Assembly (NCBI RefSeq): GCF_001890925.1
Contig: NZ_MLCB01000079.1
Span: 1 to 51,639, forward strand
Direction of reading: 5' to 3'
Source of the DNA: Planktotalea frisia
Lineage (GTDB): Bacteria; Pseudomonadota; Alphaproteobacteria; Rhodobacterales; Rhodobacteraceae
DNA: 51,639 nt
Part shown: piece by piece, positions 9,358 to 20,894 of the stretch
Position numbering within the stretch: position 1 is the stretch's first letter
Layout of the letters: the number at the start of each line of letters is the position of its first letter
The notes under the pieces: model-generated
The model's database searches: none
What the model saw: the letters and a program-made list of their open reading frames with translations, nothing else
Told to the model about the DNA's origin: nothing
Translations under genes and position numbers: made by a program

Positions 9358-10470
9358 ATGACCACGCTCGCCCTTACCGAGCTGACGCTTTCCCATTTCC
9401 GCTCGCACAAATTGGCCCGCATTTCCTGCGGGCCTTTGCCTGTTGCGATCTATGGCCCCAACGGCGCGGGCAAAACCAACATTCTTGAGGCGGTGTCGCT
9501 CTTCTCCCCAGGTCGCGGGATGAGACGCGCCAGTGCCGAAGACATGACCCGTCGCCCCGAAGCGCTTGGATGGAAGATTACGGGCCTGCTCCAATCTCAA
9601 GAGCAGACCCACGAAATCGAGATGTGGTCCGAGAACGGCAATCCGCGCAGCACCAAAGCCAACTCCAAACCTGTCCCGCAAAATCGCCTCGCTGAACTGT
9701 CGCGCGTGCTCTGGTTGATCCCTGCTATGGACCGCCTTTGGATTGAAGGCGCAGAAGGACGTCGCCGTTTTCTCGATCGCATGGCGCTTAGCTTTTTTCC
9801 GAACCATGCAGAGGCATCGCTCACCTATGAAAAGACCATGCGCGAGCGCAACAAGCTTCTGAAAGAGAACGTGCGCGACCCAATGTGGTACGGGGTCCTC
9901 GAAACCCGCCTCGCGGAAACTGGCGCGGTGATCCACGAGAACCGCGTTCAAACACTGGATTTTCTTAGCAAAGCACAGACCCAAGCCGAAACCTCCTTTC
10001 CCACAGCTGATCTTGAACTGATACACTCTGAGGACGCGATGCCCGTCGATAGCGCAGACCTGAAAGACGCGTTTGAAGCCAGCCGTTTCCGCGATCTTGC
10101 CGCTGGCCGCACACTCGTCGGACCACATCGCGCTGATCTTTATGGGGTTTTCACTGCCAAAGGCGTTCCAGCGAAGGACTGCTCTACAGGCGAACAGAAA
10201 GCACTGCTTATCTCGCTCATCCTCGCCAATGCCCGCGCACTTTGTGCACAAATCGGTGCACCGCCCATTCTGCTCCTCGACGAGGTCGCCGCCCACCTCG
10301 ATGCGACCCGCCGTGCATCCCTTTATGCCGAGATCAGTGCATTGGGCGCACAAGCATGGATGACGGGCACTGAAGCTTCGCTTTTTGATAGTCTTTCAAC
10401 ACAATCTATGCACCTCGAAGTGACCGAAAATGCAGGTGTCAGCGAGACGAAAGTCGTGCAACTCGATTAA
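9358..10470 (+). CDS. recF: DNA replication and repair protein RecF
   Basis: 370 residues. Walker A is GPNGAGKT (33-40); the ABC-type signature is STGEQKALL and Walker B is LLLDEVAAHLD near the C-terminus. RecF is an SMC-like ATPase that works with RecO and RecR to load RecA at gaps. It starts 9 bases after dnaN with GGGTCTCA before the ATG and is presumably co-transcribed with dnaN. Nothing unusual is visible. Confidence 0.96.
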   Translation: MTTLALTELTLSHFRSHKLARISCGPLPVAIYGPNGAGKTNILEAVSLFSPGRGMRRASAEDMTRRPEALGWKITGLLQSQEQTHEIEMWSENGNPRSTKANSKPVPQNRLAELSRVLWLIPAMDRLWIEGAEGRRRFLDRMALSFFPNHAEASLTYEKTMRERNKLLKENVRDPMWYGVLETRLAETGAVIHENRVQTLDFLSKAQTQAETSFPTADLELIHSEDAMPVDSADLKDAFEASRFRDLAAGRTLVGPHRADLYGVFTAKGVPAKDCSTGEQKALLISLILANARALCAQIGAPPILLLDEVAAHLDATRRASLYAEISALGAQAWMTGTEASLFDSLSTQSMHLEVTENAGVSETKVVQLD

Positions 10471-10504
10471 GCTATGTTCCGCACACAAAATATAGGTGTA
10501 GCGC

Positions 10505-10533
10505 GTGACATTCCCCCCAAAGATTAGTATAAA
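10505..10533 (+). promoter_or_regulatory. Candidate sigma-70 promoter of gyrB
   Basis: GTGACA (10505-10510) and TATAAA (10528-10533) are spaced by exactly 17 bases in the 90-base recF-gyrB gap. Transcription would start near 10540, giving a leader of about 20 bases that includes the GAGGGGG ribosome site. The fit suggests gyrB is transcribed separately from recF. Confidence 0.5.
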
Positions 10534-10548
10534 ACCTTTAAATAATGA

Positions 10549-13395
<2,847 letters not shown>

Positions 13396-13399
<4 letters not shown>

Positions 13400-14592
13400 A
13401 TAAGGCGTGCAACAGCGCCTGCCAACACGCGCAAACCTGCCACCAAATCCGCCTCATCGGTGTCCTCTTCGAACGCGTGGCTGATTCCATTGATTGAGGG
13501 CACGAAAAGCATCGCAGCGGGCATCAAGGCAGACACATTCGTTGCATCATGCAGGGCCCCTGATGGCATTTTGCGCCATTGACCTTGCGCGCACTCATCT
13601 GCACTTGCCTCTAGCGCCGCTCGCAATTGCAAATCCATCGCGACAGGTTCAAGACCAAGCAAAGGACCATAGCTCAATTCCATTCCATAGGTTTCAGCGA
13701 TGTCATTTACCGTCTCTCTGATCACCATTTCCATACGCACCAGTCGATCCAGATCACCATCGCGCCATTGCATCGAAAACGTCACCTTCCCAGGAACAAT
13801 CGAGGAGGCATTGGGATGCAAACTAACATGCCCAATTGTCCAAACCGATTGCCGCGTCACGACATTACGCAAGCGATCATTAAGCATCGCATTGAACCCC
13901 GATAACGCTTGAAACGCGTCTCGTCGCAGCGCCATGGGTGTGGTTCCAGCGTGGTTTTGCTGCCCTTCCAAGGTAATATTCATATCTCGAATACCGACGA
14001 TATCAGTCACAATGCCAACAACATCGGTTGTGCCGTCCATCACTGGTCCCTGTTCGATATGCATCTCGATAAAGCTGGTGAAACGGGATGGATCAACAAA
14101 CTCTTCTCTTTTGCCACCCATCAAAGCGCGCGCTTGGGCAAACGTAACCCCACTCTGATCCGTCAACGCGTCAGCGCCTGCCAGATCGAGCGTTCCACTC
14201 CAAATAGCGCTACCTGTGGTAACGCCAAACCGCCCTTCTTCATCTTGAAAAGAGACGACAGAAACAGGCGTTAACCCATCTTCAAACCGCGCCCGCGCGA
14301 TTTCCAACGCGGCCATCACACCCAAAGCCCCGTCAAGCCAACCACCCTCTGGCTGACTGTCTGTATGCGATCCCAGCAGCAGACTTTGACCCTCCGCAAG
14401 CCCAAAGACAGAACCAGCCGGATCAACATGCACCTCTAACCCACAAGCGCGAAGCTGATCCGCTAACCAAGCACGCGCGTCAATATCGGGCGCCGAAAAA
14501 GCAGGGCGCACCACACCTTTGCCAACTCCGCTCGCACCAAAACTGCGCAGGTGATGCAAGCTCTCTAAAAAGCGCTGGGGATTGAGGGGCAT
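13396..14592 (-). CDS. M20-family amidohydrolase (N-carbamoyl-L-amino acid / allantoate hydrolase type)
   Basis: 398 residues from ATG 14592, chosen because AAAGGAG lies 8 bases upstream; longer in-frame starts lack a ribosome site. Metal-binding motifs of the bimetallic M20 carbamoylase/allantoate amidohydrolase group are visible: [18 protein letters not shown] (His and bridging Asp), QDEEGRFG (Glu pair) and MHIEQGP, with GTTPM in the dimerisation domain. These enzymes hydrolyse N-carbamoyl amino acids, allantoate or ureidoglycine-type substrates. No other purine- or pyrimidine-degradation gene is adjacent, so the substrate is undecided. Confidence 0.88.
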
Positions 14593-14688
14593 TTGCAGTC
14601 TCCTTTGCTGCATTACACTCACACAAATCCGCCCCTTTCAACTCTGCATCCCGAGCGCTACATCTTTGGAACGCGATAAGGAAAAGAC

Positions 14689-15348
14689 ATGTCACAAATC
14701 ACCCTCGTGCGGCACGGTCAGGCCAATTCCGATAGCACGGATGAACACGGCTATGACAAGCTTAGCCCCCTCGGGCACGAACAAGCCGCTTGGCTTGGCG
14801 CGCATATGCGCGAGACGCATCAGGCTTTTGACAGCGTTTACTGCGGCACGTTGCGACGTCACGTCGAAACCGCCGCTGGCATGACCGCTGAGCAATACGC
14901 CCCCATCACGCAAGACGCGCGGCTGAATGAGCTTGCCTACTTCGACCTTTCCAACGCGTTCGAAGCTTATAGCGGTCAGCCAATACCGACACTGCAAGAA
15001 GAATTCGTCGCCCATATGCCCCGCTTGTTCGAAGCATGGATGGACGGGCATTTGAAAGATATACCAGAGAGTTTCGCAAGTTTTGAGGACCGGGTCAGCC
15101 AAGCAATTGAAGACATAAGCGCGCGCAGTGATCGCGCACTGGTGATCACATCAGGTGGCGTGATTGGATTGATGACGCGCCAAGTACTTGATTTGAGTAC
15201 GGATAATTATGCGCGCACATGCTTGTCTATTATGAACTCATCGACCCATCGCTTCACAAAGATCGGCTCCAAGCTTTCGCTGTCGCAATTCAACAACATC
15301 GCTCATCTTGAGCACGTCGGGCGTCACCACGCGCAAACGCACATCTAA
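14689..15348 (+). CDS. Histidine phosphatase (phosphoglycerate mutase-like) family protein
   Basis: 219 residues beginning with the RHG motif LVRHGQAN (residues ~6-13), where His is the phosphate acceptor. The second-half catalytic His would be expected near VITSGGVIG, but that stretch has Ser-Gly-Gly instead of the common HGG, so the canonical second histidine is not obvious. The partner Glu may lie in LNELAYFD. The substrate cannot be assigned. It diverges from the M20 gene and precedes the two saccharopine dehydrogenase genes by 12 bases, suggesting one operon. The ribosome site AAGGAAAAG fixes the start. Confidence 0.8.
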   Translation: MSQITLVRHGQANSDSTDEHGYDKLSPLGHEQAAWLGAHMRETHQAFDSVYCGTLRRHVETAAGMTAEQYAPITQDARLNELAYFDLSNAFEAYSGQPIPTLQEEFVAHMPRLFEAWMDGHLKDIPESFASFEDRVSQAIEDISARSDRALVITSGGVIGLMTRQVLDLSTDNYARTCLSIMNSSTHRFTKIGSKLSLSQFNNIAHLEHVGRHHAQTHI

Positions 15349-15360
15349 AGGGCTTAGAAT

Positions 15361-16407
15361 ATGACACATCTCTGGGTGCGCGCCGAGCAGCGCGAAAATG
15401 AAGAACGCGTCGGCTTAACACCTGCAGGCGCGGCGGAACTTATTAAAGCAGGTCTGCGCGTCACTGTTGAACAAAGCTCCGTCCGCGCGATCGGGATTGA
15501 AGGGTATAAGGCAGCAGGATGCGAAATTGCGCCAGAGAACAGTTGGCCCGATGCTCCTGCGAATGCGATTATCTTTGGTCTGAAAGAATTACCTGAAGAC
15601 GGTACTCCCCTTTCCCATCTCCACATCATGTTCGGACATGCATTCAAAGGCCAACCAACAGGGCGCATTCTGCTTGACCGCTTCAAAGCGGGCGGCGGCA
15701 CGCTTTATGATCTGGAATATCTCGTTGATGAAACAGATAGCCGCGTTGCAGCCTTTGGATATTGGGCAGGATATGCAGGCGCAGCGGTCACATTGCGTTG
15801 CTGGATGGCTCAACAAAACGGTGGCATCGCTGGCACTGTTGGTGTGTTTAAAAGCTCGGACGCCCTCGTTGATGATTTACAGAACGCTCTGAAAGGTTTG
15901 GATAAATCCACGCTCAACGCTCTGATCATAGGCGCGCTTGGCCGTGTTGGCACTGGTGCAACCGATCTGCTGAGCACACTCGATATCCCCGTTACGAAAT
16001 GGGACATGGCCGAAACCGCCAGCGGCGGCCCTTTCCCTGAAGTGCTTGACCATACGCTTTTCTTGAACTGCATTCTGGCACGACCCGGCACACCTGTTTT
16101 CGTTCCCGAAAGCGCTAAGACCGATGAACGCCACCTTAGAGTGATCGGCGATATTGCTTGCGACCCCGATAGCGATTTCTCTCCGATCAAGGTCTATAAT
16201 CGCACCACAACTTGGGACGAACCTGCACTGCGCGTGCATGATGCTCCTCCTCTTGATGTGACGGCGATCGACAACCTGCCCTCTATGCTGCCAGTTGAGA
16301 GTTCCGAGGATTACGCAGAGCAACTCTTGCCTTCCCTCCTAACCCTCGCCAATCTCGACAGTGGTGTCTGGGCGCGAGCTGAAACCACTTTCAAAGAACA
16401 TCTGTAA
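15361..16407 (+). CDS. Saccharopine dehydrogenase (NAD+, L-lysine-forming type, LYS1-like)
   Basis: 348 residues. The N-terminal alanine-dehydrogenase/PNT-like domain has the pattern RAEQRENEERVGLTP. Lys75 in GLKELPE and His93 in FGHAFKGQ match the catalytic Lys and His of fungal LYS1. The C-terminal half carries a Rossmann region with IGALGRVGTGA. The reaction joins lysine and 2-oxoglutarate to saccharopine, or the reverse. The next gene, 12 bases on, encodes the partner glutamate-forming enzyme, so the pair covers both steps as separate proteins rather than the fused enzyme of animals and plants. Since the window also has dapA and dapB, catabolic use is more likely. Confidence 0.9.
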   Translation: MTHLWVRAEQRENEERVGLTPAGAAELIKAGLRVTVEQSSVRAIGIEGYKAAGCEIAPENSWPDAPANAIIFGLKELPEDGTPLSHLHIMFGHAFKGQPTGRILLDRFKAGGGTLYDLEYLVDETDSRVAAFGYWAGYAGAAVTLRCWMAQQNGGIAGTVGVFKSSDALVDDLQNALKGLDKSTLNALIIGALGRVGTGATDLLSTLDIPVTKWDMAETASGGPFPEVLDHTLFLNCILARPGTPVFVPESAKTDERHLRVIGDIACDPDSDFSPIKVYNRTTTWDEPALRVHDAPPLDVTAIDNLPSMLPVESSEDYAEQLLPSLLTLANLDSGVWARAETTFKEHL

Positions 16408-16419
16408 GGAAACGTAGAC

Positions 16420-17559
16420 ATGATAATTCATTGGTGCGGCACTGGCCTTTCGGCCATCCCGGGTTTGCGACGTTTGATCAAAGCGGGCCACGACGTCACC
16501 GTCTGGAACCGCACGCTCGACAAAGCACAGGATGCTGCTGGCGATCTCACGAAAGACATTCGGGTGTTTGATCTTGATGCTGTCGGCGCTGCGCTAGAGA
16601 CTGGCGATGTTGTCGTGTCGATGCTTCCGGGTGATTGGCATGTTCCGCTTGCGCAAAAAGCCATCGACGCTGGTGCGCATTTTGTCAGCTCCTCTTATAT
16701 CGCGCCTGAAATGCGTGATCTGGACAACCAAGCGCGCAGCAAAGGCGTTGCATTGGTCAATGAAATTGGCCTCGATCCGGGTATCGACCACCTCATGGCG
16801 CACCATTTGATCGAGACCTATCGCGCCAGCGATGCGCTCGACAAAGACGCTGAACTGTCCTTCACCTCCTATTGCGGTGGCATCCCGAAAACGCCAAATC
16901 CGTTCCGCTATAAGTTCAGTTGGTCTCCTCTTGGCGTGCTTAAAGCACTGCGGTCTCCTTCAAAATCTATTCGTGATTTCAAAGAGTTCAACGTCGCACG
17001 CCCGTGGGATGCGATCACGCATTACGAAGTACCGCTACCCACACCAGAGAGCTTTGAGGTGTATCCGAACCGCGATTCTCTTCCTTTCATGGCGCAGTAC
17101 CACTTTGACACAGAATGGAACGTAAAAGAGTTCGTGCGCGGCACAATTCGCTTGAATGGTTGGGCAGATGCGTGGGCAAATGTCTTCGCTGAAATCGAAA
17201 CGCTTGAGGGCGCAAGCGGCGAAGCCCGCCTTAAAGAAATGTCAGACAAATTCTGGGCAGAGAACGCTTATGACGAAGGTGAGCCCGACCGCGTTGTTCT
17301 GTGCGTCGCGCTCAAGGCCGAGAAAAATGGCAAAACAACTTGGCATCAGAGCTATGTGATGGATGCTTGGGGGGATGAGAACGGCACGGCTATGGCGCGT
17401 CTCGTGTCTATCCCGCTCTCGCATGCGATTGAGGCTGTGATCGCTGGGAAAATCGGCGTTGGCGTCAGTGCTGCCACGAACGACCCAGAGCTTTTGCCGC
17501 AATGGCTGGCTGAGATCGACAAGCTCGCTCAGCACCTTACCATCGTTGACCACATGTAA
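16420..17559 (+). CDS. Saccharopine dehydrogenase (L-glutamate-forming type, LYS9-like)
   Basis: 379 residues. It opens with a nucleotide-binding fold (HWCGTGLSAIPGLRRL) and has the family hallmarks NEIGLDPGIDHLMAH and SYCGGIPKTPNP followed by YKFSWSPLGVLKA. It oxidises saccharopine to glutamate plus 2-aminoadipate 6-semialdehyde. The ribosome site AAGGAAAC is 7 bases before the ATG, 12 bases after the LYS1-like gene. A strong two-way hairpin follows the stop. The downstream semialdehyde dehydrogenase needed for full lysine breakdown is not in this window. Confidence 0.9.
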   Translation: MIIHWCGTGLSAIPGLRRLIKAGHDVTVWNRTLDKAQDAAGDLTKDIRVFDLDAVGAALETGDVVVSMLPGDWHVPLAQKAIDAGAHFVSSSYIAPEMRDLDNQARSKGVALVNEIGLDPGIDHLMAHHLIETYRASDALDKDAELSFTSYCGGIPKTPNPFRYKFSWSPLGVLKALRSPSKSIRDFKEFNVARPWDAITHYEVPLPTPESFEVYPNRDSLPFMAQYHFDTEWNVKEFVRGTIRLNGWADAWANVFAEIETLEGASGEARLKEMSDKFWAENAYDEGEPDRVVLCVALKAEKNGKTTWHQSYVMDAWGDENGTAMARLVSIPLSHAIEAVIAGKIGVGVSAATNDPELLPQWLAEIDKLAQHLTIVDHM

Positions 17560-17600
17560 AACAAAAGCGCGCCGTTCATGCGCGGCGCGCACTTTTCTTT
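17560..17600. terminator. Bidirectional terminator between LYS9-like and SDR genes
   Basis: GCGCGCCG (17567-17574) pairs with CGGCGCGC (17583-17590) around an 8-base loop. It is flanked by AAAACAAAA on the left and ACTTTTCTTT on the right, so it can end transcription from both convergent genes. Its right arm runs into the end of the SDR gene. Confidence 0.8.
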
Positions 17601-18330
17601 AGGCGAACAGACGATAATACATCCAGTCCGGCATGAATTGGCTAAGCCTAAAGACCCACGAAAACATGCCAGGAAAGCTTTTCTTAAACCTGTCTGTGTT
17701 CATCAACTCAAACATCTCACGCGCTGCGTCGTCCGGCTCCATAATGAAGGGCATCTTAAAGTCGTTCTTTTCGGTTAAACGTGTCTTGATGAAACCCGGA
17801 TTGGCGAGTTGCACATCAATTCCGGTGTTACGCAAATCGGCATACATGCTTTCTGCCAAAGACATGGTTCCTGCCTTTGACGCTGCATACCCAATCGCGC
17901 CGGGCAGACCACGAAAGCCAGACAGCGATCCCGTAATCACCAGATGTCCCGTGCCGCGCGCTTGCATCATTGGCATCACCGCGCCCATGACACGCACCGC
18001 GCCGGTAAAGTTGATATCCACCATCGCTTCGGCCTTTTCGGCATCCCACTCTTGCGATTTCATAGGCCAGTAAACGCCCGCCAAAAACACAACGCCGTCT
18101 ACATCACCAACAGCAGACGCCGCCGCTTCAACGCTTGCGCGGTCACTCACATCGACCACTTGAGCGGACGCGTTTCCCGGCAATTCAGCAACCAATGCGT
18201 CGAGCTTGTCTTGCGACCGCGCAGAGACTATCACTTCGACCCCGGCGCGCGCCAACTGATGCGCCAATGCCGCGCCTAAACCTTCACTCGCCCCAACCAG
18301 CCAATACCGTTTGCCTGCCCAATCTCTCAC
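17599..18330 (-). CDS. Short-chain dehydrogenase/reductase (SDR), last gene of the RpoE-linked operon
   Basis: 243 residues, classical SDR. The cofactor loop is GASEGLG (13-19) and the catalytic triad is Ser135 (ITGSLSG), Tyr148 and Lys152 (YAASK). A hydrophobic Trp/Phe/Tyr-rich C-terminus (WVFRLSQFMPDWMYYRLF) may contact the membrane. It starts with GTG that overlaps the stop of the DUF3833 gene (GTGA), so translation is coupled. It is the last of five tightly packed genes diverging from rpoE-chrR. Gene order resembles the operon next to rpoE-chrR in Rhodobacter sphaeroides, where an SDR also ends the set. Its substrate is unknown; a lipid-modifying role is an inference. Confidence 0.9.
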   Translation of the reverse strand: MRDWAGKRYWLVGASEGLGAALAHQLARAGVEVIVSARSQDKLDALVAELPGNASAQVVDVSDRASVEAAASAVGDVDGVVFLAGVYWPMKSQEWDAEKAEAMVDINFTGAVRVMGAVMPMMQARGTGHLVITGSLSGFRGLPGAIGYAASKAGTMSLAESMYADLRNTGIDVQLANPGFIKTRLTEKNDFKMPFIMEPDDAAREMFELMNTDRFKKSFPGMFSWVFRLSQFMPDWMYYRLFA

Positions 18331-18890
18331 GCCACTTCCTTCTTTCTCATTGTCGCGACCAGCTCTGCGACCTTGAAGCCGAATTTGCGGAACTGAGAGC
18401 GGTTCACGATAGTGCCATTCGGTGCCAGATACATCCAGTCAATCGTATCAAGCACATGGCCACCTGCTTCATCTGGTAGTTTAATGCGATATTTCAACTG
18501 CACCGCAGATCCCATTTGCGTGCCAGAGCCAGTCCCGATCAAATCAGGTGCTTCGGCCTTGATTCCACCATCGTTGCCAAGCGTCAGGTGCCATTCACGG
18601 TTCTGCACGGTGCCACTGTCATAGCGAAATTCTTCGCGCATGTAGCCTTTGTTACCGTCCCATTCCGCCTCAAAGTTACCAACAAAACGAGACGTCACGC
18701 GACCTGTTGGGCCATAAATAACGCCTTCACATTCAATCGGACCATTGAGGTGTTCACGCAGATCAAATTGCGGGTCATTCTTGGCATAGTCCAGCGGACT
18801 TTGCGCCGCAAAATCTAGATATTTGCTCTTGAGATGGTTCAAAACCAGCATCAAAGCGACACCCAGCAACACGTAACCAATCGTTTCCAT
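18327..18890 (-). CDS. DUF3833 family protein, membrane-anchored
   Basis: 187 residues from ATG 18890, which lies 4 bases after the transporter stop and has GGGATAAG upstream; a longer start inside the transporter gene adds a basic tail and is less likely. An N-terminal hydrophobic segment (residues ~4-18, YVLLGVALMLVLN) anchors or exports the protein. The rest is a beta-rich domain with EGVIYGPTGRVTSRF and WHLTLGNDG, typical of DUF3833. Function is not established; the family often sits with cyclopropane fatty acid synthase-like genes and DUF1365, suggesting handling of modified lipids. Fourth gene of the RpoE-linked operon. Confidence 0.85.
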   Translation of the reverse strand: METIGYVLLGVALMLVLNHLKSKYLDFAAQSPLDYAKNDPQFDLREHLNGPIECEGVIYGPTGRVTSRFVGNFEAEWDGNKGYMREEFRYDSGTVQNREWHLTLGNDGGIKAEAPDLIGTGSGTQMGSAVQLKYRIKLPDEAGGHVLDTIDWMYLAPNGTIVNRSQFRKFGFKVAELVATMRKKEVA

Positions 18891-18894
18891 TCGC

Positions 18895-20142
18895 TTATCC
18901 CTTTTCCATTTGTGTTGTCGCAAGCAGCGCAATCGCAAGGCATTTCAACCCGCAAGGCACGGCTGCATAAAGTAACGTCAAAAGCCAAAGTGAGGCTTCC
19001 GTATTATCGCCGCCGGAGGTAAATCCAGCCCGCTCCAACATGGGGAGCAAAACGACAGCCGCAAACGCAAGCGACAGCTTCGACACCAACGCCCAAAGAC
19101 CAAAGCCTTCAGCCGCATTCGGTGCGATTTTCGCCATGCGGGTGGCGAAGGCCGCGGGCAAAAGAGTGAGGTCTGCACCCATCGCAGCGCCAGTGGCGAC
19201 ACAAACGAGAGCAAACAAAAAGATGTCACCAGTCCTAAGGCTAATGGCCACAGCAAAGGCGAGAACAGCAAGGATCATAGCGCTCAAAAGCACGGGTTTT
19301 ATCCCGTATTTCTGTGCCAGAAACCCCCAGATCGGCGCAGCAACGGCCGCGCTCAAAAAGAACAACAAAAGCAACACACCCTCTTGGCCGGGCGCATCAA
19401 GGCGGCTCTCGACGAAGAACAGGAAAAGGGTGGAACTGACCGAAACAGGCGCTGCATTGACCAGTGCTATCAACAGCAAGCGGCGCGCCTGAACGTCTTG
19501 CAATATGACACGAAATCCAGGTCCCGCCTCAGGTTTCACATTGCTCCACTCGCCGCGCATCAACACCAAAGCGAGCATGCCCAAAACGGCAAAGGCCAAT
19601 GCGAATCCAGTGAACTCGGAGTCCATAAACGTCAGAAAGATGAATGGTGCGATAGAGGCCAAGCAAACACCGAGTAGCGCACCGGTTTCTCGCCAGCGCG
19701 CAAGCCTCAAGTGACCCCCATTTGCCATGCCATCCGCTTTACCAACACCTTGGGCATAAAAGGAAATTGTTAGAAAACTGAACGCAGAAAAAACCAGCGT
19801 CAGCATGATTGCGAACCACAAAACAGGCGAAAACATCGGGGGGATCGCAAACAATCCGATCATACCACCGCAAAGGATAAAGACCCCAAAAACCACAGCA
19901 ATCCCGCGTGCCTGAGCTGTCATCGCCGCGAGTTTACCTAGCAATGGATCTTGCACCACATCCAGCAAACGCAAAGCGAATAGAACCGCACCCAATGCGC
20001 CCAAAGACACGCCAAACTCGTCCACGTAAAACTTCGGCGCATGGATGTAGATCGGCAAGCCAGCCGCTGAGAGCAACGCTGCAAAAACGCCATAGCCACC
20101 CAACGCGGAAACCCGCGTGTTATCTTTAACCACGCTCTGCAT
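18895..20142 (-). CDS. GPH/MelB-type MFS transporter
   Basis: 415 residues with about 12 hydrophobic segments. The pattern RLLDVVQDPLLGKL near residue 60 matches the two cation-site aspartates of the glycoside-pentoside-hexuronide:cation symporter (MelB) family. The substrate is unknown; its operon position suggests it moves a product or precursor of lipid modification rather than a sugar. The ATG shares one base with the TAA of the DUF1365 gene (TAATG), implying coupled translation. Confidence 0.88.
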   Translation of the reverse strand: MQSVVKDNTRVSALGGYGVFAALLSAAGLPIYIHAPKFYVDEFGVSLGALGAVLFALRLLDVVQDPLLGKLAAMTAQARGIAVVFGVFILCGGMIGLFAIPPMFSPVLWFAIMLTLVFSAFSFLTISFYAQGVGKADGMANGGHLRLARWRETGALLGVCLASIAPFIFLTFMDSEFTGFALAFAVLGMLALVLMRGEWSNVKPEAGPGFRVILQDVQARRLLLIALVNAAPVSVSSTLFLFFVESRLDAPGQEGVLLLLFFLSAAVAAPIWGFLAQKYGIKPVLLSAMILAVLAFAVAISLRTGDIFLFALVCVATGAAMGADLTLLPAAFATRMAKIAPNAAEGFGLWALVSKLSLAFAAVVLLPMLERAGFTSGGDNTEASLWLLTLLYAAVPCGLKCLAIALLATTQMEKG

Positions 20143-20894
20143 TACGATATTTCGCTTGTGGGGGGCTCAGGGCGGTTGCGAAAACCAGCGCCTTTCCACC
20201 AAAGTTTCAACGCTTGCCAATGGATCAGACTTAGGACGCGCCGCGATCCAAAAGGACGCTTCAAACAGAAACCCAGAATATTGCCATTGCTCAACGGCGC
20301 GCGTGGCCCTGTCAGAGTAGCGATCAAACCGCCTGCTTGGCTCGTGTAGTCGATGAAAATTCCAACGCGCGCAGCAGTGATGTCAAAACGAAACTCATAC
20401 CCACCTTCAACAGGTTGGAAAGGCGACACATGCATAAGTTTGCGTGATTTCAGACGATCACTCGCCACAATCGGACGCAGATCGTCATGGTGACACAGGT
20501 AGCTATGACGATCGCCGTATGTGTTCGTGACTTCAGAAATAACAGCACAAAGCTGATCCTGTTCATTATAAATGAGCCAGAAACACACAGGGTTAAACAC
20601 ATGTCCAAGCACACGCGGCTGGGTCAAAAGAAGGATAGAACCCGTTAGCGCAATCTTATTTTGCGCAAGCACCTCACGCACCCAAGCAGCGCCGCGCCCT
20701 TGTTTGGGCAAACCACCGTGATCACTATCGAAAACCGCAGTCAGATTGCGCCCGTTACGCGAAAACAACGACGGCGCATCAACAGGCGTGTCCATATCTA
20801 GCAGCACATAATCCACACGGTATCGGAACGCATTGGCAATATCGCCTTTGCGCCCATGATACGTGTGACCAGCTATGTGCTGCACTTGGCTCAT
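20142..20894 (-). CDS. DUF1365 domain protein
   Basis: 250 residues. It shows the DUF1365 pattern: YHGRKGDIANAFRYRVDY at the N-terminus, LLTQPRVLGHVFNPVCFW in the middle and KLMHVSPFQPVEGGYEF later. The biochemical role is unproven. The family is nearly always coded beside an FAD-dependent amine-oxidase-like protein and often a cyclopropane synthase. A member of the matching R. sphaeroides operon is reported to be needed for a full singlet-oxygen response, though I cannot confirm which gene from memory. Its ATG overlaps the TGA of the upstream FAD gene by four bases. Confidence 0.9.
   Translation of the reverse strand: MSQVQHIAGHTYHGRKGDIANAFRYRVDYVLLDMDTPVDAPSLFSRNGRNLTAVFDSDHGGLPKQGRGAAWVREVLAQNKIALTGSILLLTQPRVLGHVFNPVCFWLIYNEQDQLCAVISEVTNTYGDRHSYLCHHDDLRPIVASDRLKSRKLMHVSPFQPVEGGYEFRFDITAARVGIFIDYTSQAGGLIATLTGPRAPLSNGNILGFCLKRPFGSRRVLSLIHWQALKLWWKGAGFRNRPEPPTSEIS

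Noticed and set aside
9355-10353. 332-codon open frame antisense to recF
   Set aside because: It lies wholly inside recF, has no family pattern and unusually many Cys/Phe/His, as expected for a shadow frame of a codon-biased gene.
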